Of a DNA stretch of 13,092 nucleotides, positions 6,682 to 13,092 are shown one piece after another. The stretch covers positions 1-13,092 of the forward strand of contig CAYWFC010000027.1 of the NCBI GenBank assembly GCA_964457935.1, read 5' to 3'. The stretch comes from STF1-107 sp964457935 (GTDB lineage Bacteria; Bacillota; Clostridia; Christensenellales; UBA1242). Positions within the stretch are counted from its first letter, which is position 1; each line of letters starts with the position of its first letter. The notes below the pieces were generated by a model. The model was not told the DNA's origin. It ran no database searches and saw only the letters and a program-made list of their open reading frames with translations. The position numbers were made by a program, and so were the translations under genes.

Positions 6682-6721
6682 TTTGTTAAACTACTTGCAA
6701 ACTAACGCAATTTCATTTAAC
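6652..6721 (-). ncRNA. Candidate small RNA of about 70 nt
   Basis: A good minus-strand promoter (6728-6755) predicts a start at about 6721 and the terminator at 6652-6679 predicts the end. The RNA's first six bases (6721-6716, GTTAAA) pair with 6690-6685 (TTTAAC), and TTGC (6710-6707) pairs with GCAA (6698-6695) inside. The molecule would therefore be a 5' stem-loop followed directly by a terminator hairpin. A ten-codon reading frame (6720-6688) begins almost at the start site but has no ribosome binding site. The RNA could be a free regulator or a terminated leader. I recognise no known RNA family. Confidence 0.45.
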
Positions 6722-6727
6722 ATCTAT

Positions 6728-6755
6728 ATAATACCACAAATAAAAAATTTGTCAA
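6728..6755 (-). promoter_or_regulatory. Orphan minus-strand promoter
   Basis: Consensus TTGACA (6750-6755) and TATTAT (6728-6733) are separated by 16 bp on the minus strand. No protein gene follows within 300 bp; a terminator follows after about 65 nt. This is the main support for the candidate small RNA. Confidence 0.55.
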
Positions 6756-6835
6756 TACCTTTTTGAAAATTTTTTCTAAAAAAATTAATTACCTCCATTG
6801 GCAATAAAATAATCAAAAAAATACCAAAAAATATT

Positions 6836-6871
6836 AAAAATAGCGTTTTTTCTAATAAAAATGCTATTTTT
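6836..6871. other. Long AT-rich hairpin
   Basis: Fifteen bases (6836-6850) pair with 6857-6871 around a 6-nt loop, with one G-U pair if read as plus-strand RNA. It lies in the gene-free region downstream of the glycosyltransferase. It might terminate or stabilise the glycosyltransferase transcript, although no clear T run follows on the minus strand. Confidence 0.4.
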
Positions 6872-6929
6872 ATCGTGTTTTTTAGTGATTTTTTCGTGTT
6901 TTTTATATTTTTTTAGATATTTTTAGTTT

Positions 6930-7066
6930 TTATCACATTATATTTTTTAGATATTTTATCACATTCAGTTTTCTTTTGCATTTATTTTTATTGCATTCAG
7001 TTTTTAGGGTATTCAATCTTATTGCGTTCAGTTCTCTTTCATTTGGTTTTCTTTTGCATTCAGTTT
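6930..7066. repeat. Tandem repeat of about 32 bp running out of the glycosyltransferase gene
   Basis: TTCAGTT recurs at 6963, 6996, 7027 and 7059, spacings of 33, 31 and 32 bp, each copy followed by a T-rich stretch. The right-hand unit encodes the last codons of the glycosyltransferase and the next supplies its stop; the remaining copies are downstream. Two weaker units with ATCACATT follow at about 6932 and 6957. The rest of 6714-6930 is very AT-rich with no gene I can support. Confidence 0.5.
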
Positions 7067-8203
7067 TTTGGTATTGGCGGTATCTACGAGCATTTGTTCC
7101 ATTTGTGCCATACATCGCTCGCGAGCATATCGCGCTCTGATATCTATGTACTGGCGTGACATATCTAGGCGCACTTCGGGGTGCTCGATGAAATAGTCTA
7201 TCTTCGATGCCAAGTCGCCAGTGTCGCCAGCGTGGAATATATTTCTGTCATCGAGCGCGAAACTCTTGGTCGCACTGCATGGCGAGTTAGATATGACTGG
7301 CACCAGTCCGCACGAAATGGCTTCTAGGCAAGATATCGCCTCTATCTCGACAGTGGCTGGGTGGCAATACAGATCGCACATATTGATGAGTATTGCCAAG
7401 TCTTCGTGAGTGTAAAAGTCTATCACTGGTGTAGCGACATTGCACTTTTTGGCATAAGATATAAGTTGGTTTTTCATAGGTCCGTCGCCTGCGAAAAATA
7501 GTTGTATCTTATCTGCATATTTTGACTTTGACACCGCTTTGATCAGCACCTTGTGAGATTTCTCTGACGAGAGCCTACCTATATATAATATACAGAATTT
7601 ATCCGCATATTCGCTAGGTTTATGTACTTCGAGCGGTCTAAAACAACTGCTGACACCATTGGATATGACATACGAGTTCGTCTGCCTACGGACAGCGTGC
7701 TCGAATGTGTCGCGTATGAATTCAGTAGGATAATGTATCGCGTCCACTCGGCTGTACAGATTTTTGTCATACCAAGCATACGCGAGTTTATTTGCCAGCC
7801 TGCTACCTGTGAGATAAAAGTGCGTCGTCAGGCTCTCAGCCATGGCGTGAAATCCAGCCGTCATGGGTATGCCGAGCGAGCGGACTAATTGCGACGTCTT
7901 TCGCGAGATGAGCAGTGGGAGCATGATGTGCACGACATCGGCGTCTTTGACTGCCTCGTATATCACACGCCTGTCATATCGGGGCAAGACGACATTGTTA
8001 TTTGCGATGATTTTGTTGCAGATTGGACCTAGGTTTAGTCGTGGCAAAATGTAATAATCTGGAGTGTCCTTTTTGTCAATGTCGGGGCACACCACTTTGA
8101 CGTGATGACCTTTTTGCTTGAGATAATTTATTAGATTTAGTCCCGCCACAGTGGTGCCGTTATTTGGTTCACCTAGCACTTCGCATATCACAGTAATATT
8201 CAC
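7028..8203 (-). CDS. GT4-family glycosyltransferase
   Basis: This encodes 391 residues. I chose GTG at 8203 because AAGGGAG lies 6 nt upstream; the TTG at 8227 precedes that site. The protein has two Rossmann-like domains typical of GT-B enzymes. The N-terminal domain starts with strand NITVICEVL and a Gly/Asn/Thr loop (GEPNNGTT, 11-18) that would face the acceptor and phosphate. The C-terminal domain carries GRLSSEK (209-215), with Arg and Lys that bind the nucleotide-sugar diphosphate, AGDGP at 238-242, and the EX7E motif at E286 and E294. It should be a retaining transferase using an activated sugar on a membrane or glycolipid acceptor. It resembles the diacylglycerol glucosyltransferase and mannosyltransferase group, but the acceptor is unknown. 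There is no transmembrane helix; basic clusters suggest peripheral membrane attachment. Residues about 379-391 come from a tandem repeat and look like a late C-terminal extension. Confidence 0.9.
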   Translation of the reverse strand: MNITVICEVLGEPNNGTTVAGLNLINYLKQKGHHVKVVCPDIDKKDTPDYYILPRLNLGPICNKIIANNNVVLPRYDRRVIYEAVKDADVVHIMLPLLISRKTSQLVRSLGIPMTAGFHAMAESLTTHFYLTGSRLANKLAYAWYDKNLYSRVDAIHYPTEFIRDTFEHAVRRQTNSYVISNGVSSCFRPLEVHKPSEYADKFCILYIGRLSSEKSHKVLIKAVSKSKYADKIQLFFAGDGPMKNQLISYAKKCNVATPVIDFYTHEDLAILINMCDLYCHPATVEIEAISCLEAISCGLVPVISNSPCSATKSFALDDRNIFHAGDTGDLASKIDYFIEHPEVRLDMSRQYIDIRARYARERCMAQMEQMLVDTANTKKLNAKENQMKEN

Positions 8204-8290
8204 GACTATCTCCCTTAATATTAGCAATAATAATATTTTGAGAATATTTGATAAAATTATTAATTAATTGGCGTAAAATAAATAAAAAAT

Positions 8291-8350
8291 ACAAAAAAAC
8301 GCTAAAAAAACACCAAAAATACGCTAAAAATTCAAAAAAATACGCTGAAA
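8291..8350. repeat. Three A-tract/ACGCT repeats, 21-22 bp period
   Basis: ACGCT follows A-rich tracts at 8299, 8321 and 8342, so the copies are spaced two helical turns apart. They lie between the iron-sulfur operon's terminator and the glycosyltransferase gene. Phased A-tracts like these can bend DNA. The interval 8204-8387 is otherwise very AT-rich and I see no clear promoter for the glycosyltransferase. Confidence 0.4.
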
Positions 8351-8387
8351 ATATATTTTTTTCATTTTTTATTCATTTTTTTCGTAA

Positions 8388-8419
8388 AAAAATATTTACA
8401 CCGAAATGTAAATATTTTT
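8388..8419 (-). terminator. AT-rich hairpin at the end of the iron-sulfur operon
   Basis: A perfect 13-bp stem (8388-8400 with 8407-8419) and 6-nt loop overlap the sufB stop codon at 8418. On the minus strand its last bases and the following ones form a seven-T run. The stem is weak per base pair but long, and its position suits an operon terminator. Confidence 0.65.
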
Positions 8420-9344
8420 ATTTTAGAAATCCTTTTATTATTAAATTTTCTGCCTCTGTTTGGTCCAGTCCCAACGTCATTAATTTAGTGATTTGGTCAC
8501 CGGCTATCTTACCTATCGCTGCTTCGTGCACTAGAGTCGCATTGACGTCTTGTGCCACTATCTTCGGAGTGGACTCTATGACTGCATGGTCTAGCAAAAT
8601 ACCGTCGCACTCGACATGACCGAAGCACTCATTCTTGCCCTTGATATTGGACACGAATTTTTGACGAGAATGACCTTTCGCTACGCTACGGCTGATGACC
8701 TCTACACTGCTATTTTTGCCAGCCAAATCGACATCAAATCGTGTGGTCGCCGTCTGGCTATCTGTAGTCAATATTTTCTCTCTGATGACTAGTTTGGTGT
8801 CATCCAGTAGTTTAGCCTTGGTAGTGCGCACTGAGCCACTCACTCCGCCCAGCTGTATAGTCTCCATCTCGAAAAAACTACCTTCTTTCATAGTGATATT
8901 AGTCACAGGATTGAGTACTTTTGCGCCCACTCCGTCACCAGTACCTAGATGTTTCTCGACATATTTGACTTTGCTATTCTTGTCCAAATGGAATGAATGT
9001 ATGCCGTCGTGCTGGCTGTCTATGTCAGTGCCATTGTGTATACCACAGCCTGCCACTATCAGCACATCAGCATTCTCGCCTATATAAAAGTCATTGTACA
9101 CCAAGTCATGCAAATCTCCCACTGTGATGATGACAGGTATATGCACACTCTTGTGCTGGACACCCGGATGCACTATGACGTCTATGCCACTCTTGTCAGA
9201 CTTCGGCACTATCTCTATGTCAGCAGTGGACTCACGCGCTATGCTAGCGCCATTTTTGCGGATATTATAACTCCCTGACGGTATGTCGTGCAAGTCCGCT
9301 ATCTGCGCGAGCAAGTCGCTGTCTATTTTGTTTAATTTATCCAT
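8418..9344 (-). CDS. smsB: SufB/SufD-family Fe-S scaffold, SMS type (SmsB-like)
   Basis: This encodes 308 residues. The start is ATG at 9344, with GGAGGG 7 nt upstream, overlapping the end of sufC by 8 nt. It is a short SufB/SufD-family protein made almost only of the right-handed beta-helix core (about 35-245) and the C-terminal helical region that docks SufC (about 270-308). With the ATPase it should form a C2B2 scaffold that builds iron-sulfur clusters. The C-terminal pattern VHEAAIGKIAGDQ (272-284) keeps His273 and Glu274, which match the conserved HEA of SufB and the His of SufD. The cysteine corresponding to E. coli SufB Cys405 appears as Ala254 in my hand alignment. The only cysteines are at 100, 240 and 246. 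No sufS, sufU or sufD is seen, as expected for the two-gene SMS system. Confidence 0.85.
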   Translation of the reverse strand: MDKLNKIDSDLLAQIADLHDIPSGSYNIRKNGASIARESTADIEIVPKSDKSGIDVIVHPGVQHKSVHIPVIITVGDLHDLVYNDFYIGENADVLIVAGCGIHNGTDIDSQHDGIHSFHLDKNSKVKYVEKHLGTGDGVGAKVLNPVTNITMKEGSFFEMETIQLGGVSGSVRTTKAKLLDDTKLVIREKILTTDSQTATTRFDVDLAGKNSSVEVISRSVAKGHSRQKFVSNIKGKNECFGHVECDGILLDHAVIESTPKIVAQDVNATLVHEAAIGKIAGDQITKLMTLGLDQTEAENLIIKGFLK

Positions 9345-10059
9345 TGACCAGCCCTCCCAATTTTCTGCATTTTGGGCTAGATATCTTAGCCAGCATAGTG
9401 TCTCTGTCGCCAAACTGCGCGTCCGATGTGCTATCTAGTAGTAAAATGTAGTCTGCTATGTCGAGGATTTTCTTCTGGTGACTGACTATGATGACAGTCT
9501 TGCCTTTTAGCCCCCGAAATACTGACACCAGACTATCAAAGCTCCACAAATCTATCCCAGCCTCAGGCTCGTCAAACAAAAACACTTCGCCACCTTTGGC
9601 TAGTGCCATAGCCAGTTCTATACGCTTTAGTTCGCCACCGGACAAAGTGTCGTCCAGCGGTCTATCGATGTAGTCTTTGGCGCATAGTCCCACTTGCGAT
9701 AGGTATTCGCACGCGTCGTACAGTTTGTTCCTGCCATGGCTGGCAGTGTCGAGCAAGTCTCTGACTGTCAGCCCCTTAAACTTCACCGGCGCCTGAAATG
9801 CCAGCGTCAAGCCAGCACGCGCTCTGTCGTGTATAGACATACTCGTAATGTCAGTGCCGTCATATAAAACCGCGCCACTGGTAGGCTGTACTATGCCCAT
9901 TATTAATTTGACCAGAGTGGACTTGCCACTGCCGTTGTGCCCTGTGATGACAGTCACTTTGCCAGTCGGGAATGTGACGTCTATGTCTCGCAGTATGTGC
10001 TTCGGCTGTAGCGAGTCGTGGTCTGATACTGTGTAATCGATATTCTCGAGTTTTATCAT
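9337..10059 (-). CDS. sufC: SufC-type ABC ATPase for Fe-S cluster assembly (SmsC-like)
   Basis: This 240-residue cytosolic ABC ATPase powers the SufB-type scaffold and is not a transporter subunit. Visible motifs are Walker A GHNGSGKST (40-48), the Q-loop glutamine at 89 in FQAP, signature LSGGE (139-143), Walker B VFLFDE (159-164) with catalytic Glu164, D-loop AGID (167-170), and the switch His194. The DEPEAGIDLWSF stretch is the form I associate with archaeal and SMS-type SufC, whereas E. coli SufC has DESDSGLD. ATG at 10059 is preceded by a weak TAGGAA site that overlaps the alaS stop codon, and the gene overlaps smsB by 8 nt, so expression is tightly coupled along the operon. Confidence 0.92.
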   Translation of the reverse strand: MIKLENIDYTVSDHDSLQPKHILRDIDVTFPTGKVTVITGHNGSGKSTLVKLIMGIVQPTSGAVLYDGTDITSMSIHDRARAGLTLAFQAPVKFKGLTVRDLLDTASHGRNKLYDACEYLSQVGLCAKDYIDRPLDDTLSGGELKRIELAMALAKGGEVFLFDEPEAGIDLWSFDSLVSVFRGLKGKTVIIVSHQKKILDIADYILLLDSTSDAQFGDRDTMLAKISSPKCRKLGGLVNG

Positions 10060-10067
10060 ATATATTC

Positions 10068-11849
10068 CTATTTTATTACAGCCTTGATACGGCGTACGCC
10101 TGCGCTAGATGATTCTTGCTTCGCGATGGAGAAATGCCCCAGTTCGCCGGTGTTTTTCACGTGTGGCCCACCGCAAATCTCGCAACTAACGCCCGGTATG
10201 GTGTACACTTTGACCACGCTGTCGTATTTCGCGCCAAAGTCACCCAGAGCGCCCTTCTCGTATGCTAGGTCTATAGGCAATTCTTCGCATATCACGTCTA
10301 TCTTCTGTGCTATGGCATCGTTGACGAAGTCTTCGACCAGTTTGACCTCTTCGTCAGTCAGCTTGCGGTCAAAAGAGAAGTCATATCTCAGTCTCTCGCT
10401 AGTGATGTTGCTACCTTTCTGATGCACGCCGTCGCCGAGATATTTGCGTAGTCCTGCCAGCATTAGGTGCGCTATGGTGTGCAGTTTGACAGTCTCGTAC
10501 GAGTCGTCAGCCAGCCCGCCTTTGAATACACCTTGGCTCGCAGTACGGCTCAAGTCTTGGTGACGCTTGTACGCCGACTGGTATCCGTCCATATCTATGG
10601 CTATGCCACGCTCAGCGCATATCTCGCGCGTCAGTTCGATAGGGAATCCAAAAGTATCGTATAGTCTAAACGCTATATCCCCCTGCAGTACGCCGTCTGT
10701 AGTCTTGGCTATGGCTTTCTCAAACTCTTTGTAGCCAGAGTTGATGGTATTGTTGAATTTCTTTATCTCTTTTGACATCTCCGCGATAGTGAAGTCGCGT
10801 TTGTCGCGCAGATTAGGATAATCATCAGCATAAAAGTCAATGTAATAGTCGCAAACCTTGGTGATAAACATAGGGTCTATCTCTAGTGTTCTAGCGTAAT
10901 TTATGGCTCTACGTATCAGCCTGCGTAGCACGTATCCACGTCCCACATTACTAGGTGTGACGCCCACTTTGTCACCTATTATCATAGTAGCGCTACGGGT
11001 GTGCTCTGCTATCACGCGGAATGCCTTGGTGTAACGCTCGTCGTCGTAACTCTTGTGCGACTCTGTCTCCAGCATACGGATGACAGGCTGGAAACACTCT
11101 GTCTCATACACTGATTTGTAGCCATTGACCATGCACAGTACGCGCTCTACACCCATACCAGTGTCCACATTCTTTTGCGACAATGGCTCTACAGCGCCAC
11201 CTTCGCTCTTGATGACGTATTGCATAAAGACATTGTTCCATATCTCGAGATATTTGCCACAATCACACGCTGGGCTACACTCAGGACAGCACTTAGGCTT
11301 GCCAGTGTCGATAAACATCTCAGTGTCAGGTCCGCATGGCCCCACTCCGCCTGCTAGTCCCCACCAGTTGTGCTCTTTGCCGAGGTAGAAGATATTCTCT
11401 TTCTTTATCCCCAGACTCTCCCACTGCTGAGCGGTGGTGTCGTCGCGTGGAGCGGTCTCGTCTCCGGCGAACACAGTGACAGCGATTTTGTCACTATCGA
11501 AGCCGAGATACTGCGGGCTAGTCAAAAACTCGTAGCTAAACTCTACTGCTTCTTTCTTGAAATAATCTCCTAGGCTCCAGTTGCCCAGCATCTCAAAGAA
11601 CGTGCAGTGCCCCATATCGCCCACTTCGTCTATGTCGCTAGTACGCAGACACATCTGCACATCCACCAGCCTATTGCCGTAAGGGTGCTTTTCGCCCAGC
11701 AGATATGGCACCAATGGGTGCATGCCAGCAGTGGTGAATAGCACGCTAGGGTCATTCTCTGGCACGAGTGACGCTGAGTCTATCCTTTTGTGCCCATGAG
11801 AGGTAAAAAATTCTATATATTTTCTTATCAATTCTTTTCTTGTCAACAT
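10068..11849 (-). CDS. alaS: Alanyl-tRNA synthetase lacking the C-terminal C-Ala domain
   Basis: This class II synthetase charges tRNA-Ala with alanine. It has 593 residues against about 870 for the usual bacterial enzyme. ATG at 11849 has AAGGAAG 7 nt upstream. Residues 1-240 are the catalytic core with PENDPSVLFTTAGMHPL (30-46), and GMGVERV (231-237) is motif 3. The insertion at 187-197 holds five cysteines in a CC-x2-C-x3-C-x-C cluster and may bind zinc. Residues 240-450 are the tRNA-recognition region. The editing domain (450-593) keeps the full zinc set: H457 and H461 in HTIAH, and C559 and H563 in CGGPH. Serine and glycine mischarging can probably still be corrected. The DHHA1/C-Ala region that helps dimerise and grip the tRNA elbow is absent, and the chain ends cleanly with a stop and an overlapping ribosome binding site, so it is not a broken gene. 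Confidence 0.95.
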   Translation of the reverse strand: MLTRKELIRKYIEFFTSHGHKRIDSASLVPENDPSVLFTTAGMHPLVPYLLGEKHPYGNRLVDVQMCLRTSDIDEVGDMGHCTFFEMLGNWSLGDYFKKEAVEFSYEFLTSPQYLGFDSDKIAVTVFAGDETAPRDDTTAQQWESLGIKKENIFYLGKEHNWWGLAGGVGPCGPDTEMFIDTGKPKCCPECSPACDCGKYLEIWNNVFMQYVIKSEGGAVEPLSQKNVDTGMGVERVLCMVNGYKSVYETECFQPVIRMLETESHKSYDDERYTKAFRVIAEHTRSATMIIGDKVGVTPSNVGRGYVLRRLIRRAINYARTLEIDPMFITKVCDYYIDFYADDYPNLRDKRDFTIAEMSKEIKKFNNTINSGYKEFEKAIAKTTDGVLQGDIAFRLYDTFGFPIELTREICAERGIAIDMDGYQSAYKRHQDLSRTASQGVFKGGLADDSYETVKLHTIAHLMLAGLRKYLGDGVHQKGSNITSERLRYDFSFDRKLTDEEVKLVEDFVNDAIAQKIDVICEELPIDLAYEKGALGDFGAKYDSVVKVYTIPGVSCEICGGPHVKNTGELGHFSIAKQESSSAGVRRIKAVIK

Positions 11850-11861
11850 AATATTCTTCCT

Positions 11862-13092
11862 TTATTTTGTAGGTATAGTTTCGTTTAGGATTATTACATT
11901 CTTGGTGCTGAGTTTGTCTATAGTATAATACCCTAAATCTATGAATTGTAAAATCTCATTTTTAGGAGATTTCGTCACATGTGGCTCGACATATGCCGTA
12001 AATATCTGCATAGATGCAGGGTCTACGACATCATCCAGCTTGCCGTCTTCGTACACTGTGCCCGCTCGTAGCATATTGCCAAATCTCCTGACCAGCGCCT
12101 TCTTATTGGTATTGGCGCCTATCCAGTGAATGGTAGCGATGTCACCACTCTCGTCGTCCGATATAGAGCACTCGAGATAGTCTATGCCGTCGGCGTTGTG
12201 CACTATGCGGTCACATTGTATGACGAATGCGCCGTATAGACGTACTCGCTTGCCGAGTGCCAATTTATTGAACTTGCTAGACGGATTCTCGCTGAAATCT
12301 GTCTGCTCTATATATATCTCGCGCTCTATGTCTACCTTGTGCGCTTTGGCGAACAATGATTTCTTGTCGTCCAGACACACCTTGTCGTAGCCACAACGCT
12401 CGAAATCAGTGATGACTACCTTGATAGGCTCTATGACGCCCAATACTTTGGCGCAACGACCGTCTAGGCTGTCCTGCACGCATGCGTGTAATATGCGCGG
12501 ATTGATGACGCTATTTGACTTCGTTACCCCTATCCTAGCGAAAAACTCTCGTATCGCGCCACTAGGGTATCCACGCCTGCGCATAGCACTGATAGTAGGT
12601 AGTCTTGGGTCGTCCCAGCCGTCTACATAGCCACCTGACACCAATTCTTGGAGATATTTTCTGTCCAATATGACATTATCTATATTTAATCTGCCATAAT
12701 CTATCGCTATAGGCTTGGTCTTGACCAGAGAGCAATTATCCCACACCCATTGCGACATCTGCCTACAGCCGGCGCTGTCGCTGTCTCCCAGTGAGTAAGT
12801 GATGCCCACGCGTGACTCAAACAACGGCTTCGCGAATGCAGTGCTAGGATAAATGCACCACTTATTGCCTGTGCGGTAATGTGTCGCTCGCGCTATCTGG
12901 TATATCACTTCGTCCGCATCCCCGCCGTCAGCAGTGTGCAGTCTCGCTCGGAGCGTCATGCTGTGGTCGTTGTACTTGCCTGCCTTCATCTCTGCGAAAA
13001 GGCGTAGATTTTCTTCCACAGTCCTGTCTGCCACGCTAACCTCAGAATGTATATGCACGTACGCTTTGCCCTGTCGGATCAAGTCTACTGCG
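11862..13092 (-). CDS. Glutaminyl-tRNA synthetase-like protein with divergent active site (5' end outside window)
   Basis: About 409 codons are visible; the HIGH region lies beyond the window. The class I GlnRS identity is clear from TGNKWCIYP, GRLN, the long block GWDDPRLPTIS-AMRRRGY-IREF-RIGVTK, and the two-barrel anticodon-binding C-terminus. It should join glutamine to tRNA-Gln, yet key positions differ. With the TTG at 13082 counted as residue 1, and E. coli numbering from memory, Tyr211 is Thr81, Cys229 is Gly99, Phe233 is Ser103 and Gln255 is Ala126. The MSK of the KMSKS loop reads LDR (139-141), while the adenine-binding Arg260-Leu261-Asn262 is kept. The TRNA-body parts are intact and no frameshift explains the change. 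It may have altered amino-acid specificity, be an inactive paralogue, or be a fast-evolving true GlnRS. It is the first visible gene of the operon, 12 nt upstream of alaS, and I leave the symbol blank for this reason. Confidence 0.85.
   Translation of the reverse strand, partial: AVDLIRQGKAYVHIHSEVSVADRTVEENLRLFAEMKAGKYNDHSMTLRARLHTADGGDADEVIYQIARATHYRTGNKWCIYPSTAFAKPLFESRVGITYSLGDSDSAGCRQMSQWVWDNCSLVKTKPIAIDYGRLNIDNVILDRKYLQELVSGGYVDGWDDPRLPTISAMRRRGYPSGAIREFFARIGVTKSNSVINPRILHACVQDSLDGRCAKVLGVIEPIKVVITDFERCGYDKVCLDDKKSLFAKAHKVDIEREIYIEQTDFSENPSSKFNKLALGKRVRLYGAFVIQCDRIVHNADGIDYLECSISDDESGDIATIHWIGANTNKKALVRRFGNMLRAGTVYEDGKLDDVVDPASMQIFTAYVEPHVTKSPKNEILQFIDLGYYTIDKLSTKNVIILNETIPTK

Noticed and set aside
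6933..7115. A Lys/Asn/Arg-rich 60-codon minus-strand reading frame overlapping the end of the glycosyltransferase
   Set aside because: It is the alternative frame through the 32-bp tandem repeat, has no ribosome binding site, and overlaps a well-supported gene.
12660..12850. Sequencing frameshifts creating the odd GlnRS active-site segment
   Set aside because: The flanking conserved blocks are in one frame, hydrophobic and Gly positions still align within the segment, and the other frames do not restore the usual motifs.
1..13092. Recoding of TGA as glycine or tryptophan
   Set aside because: TGA ends several well-defined genes (stops at 89, 1958, 3717 and 7028) directly before terminators or in ATGA overlaps, so the code looks standard.

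Overview
The window looks like a contig from an uncultured, AT-leaning bacterium with compact genes. I favour a gut-type Bacillota (Clostridia or a relative), with a Patescibacteria-like lineage as the alternative. The reasons are strong AGGAG-type ribosome binding sites, near-consensus sigma-70 promoters, standard use of TGA as a stop, a two-gene SMS-type SufC/SufB pair, an alanyl-tRNA synthetase without its C-terminal domain, and a GT4 glycosyltransferase of a type I associate with gut Clostridia. This placement rests on memory of the families and not on a search.

Layout, left to right. Positions 54-1344 hold a minus-strand gene for a protein whose C-terminal half resembles the diadenylate-cyclase (DisA_N) fold, with its own promoter and terminator. 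Positions 1420-1876 hold a small basic protein of unknown function behind a promoter covered by a perfect palindrome. Positions 1924-3209 hold a minus-strand pair of membrane proteins ending in a terminator. Positions 3311-5683 hold a plus-strand two-gene operon: a 98-residue protein and a large protein ending in 22-residue leucine-rich repeats. That second gene contains a 100-N assembly gap, and the operon has a clear promoter and a strong terminator. Positions 5778-6375 hold a nucleoside 2-deoxyribosyltransferase-like gene whose 3' end continues into degenerate tandem repeats.

Positions 6376-7027 hold no protein gene but are structured. There is a seven-unit array of degenerate terminator-like repeats, a minus-strand promoter that would make a roughly 70-nt RNA ending at the best-preserved unit, a long AT hairpin, and a 32-bp-period tandem repeat that begins inside the glycosyltransferase gene. 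Positions 7028-8203 are that glycosyltransferase.

Positions 8388-13092 are a tightly packed minus-strand operon, transcribed as GlnRS-like gene, alaS, sufC/smsC, sufB/smsB, then an AT-rich hairpin terminator. Spacings are 12 nt, 8 nt and an 8-nt overlap. It joins tRNA charging to iron-sulfur cluster assembly.

The most unusual items are the GlnRS-like enzyme, which keeps the GlnRS fold but has lost most of the recognisable glutamine-pocket and KMSKS-loop residues, the DAC-like protein with altered RHR motif, and the tandem terminator-like array with its candidate small RNA.
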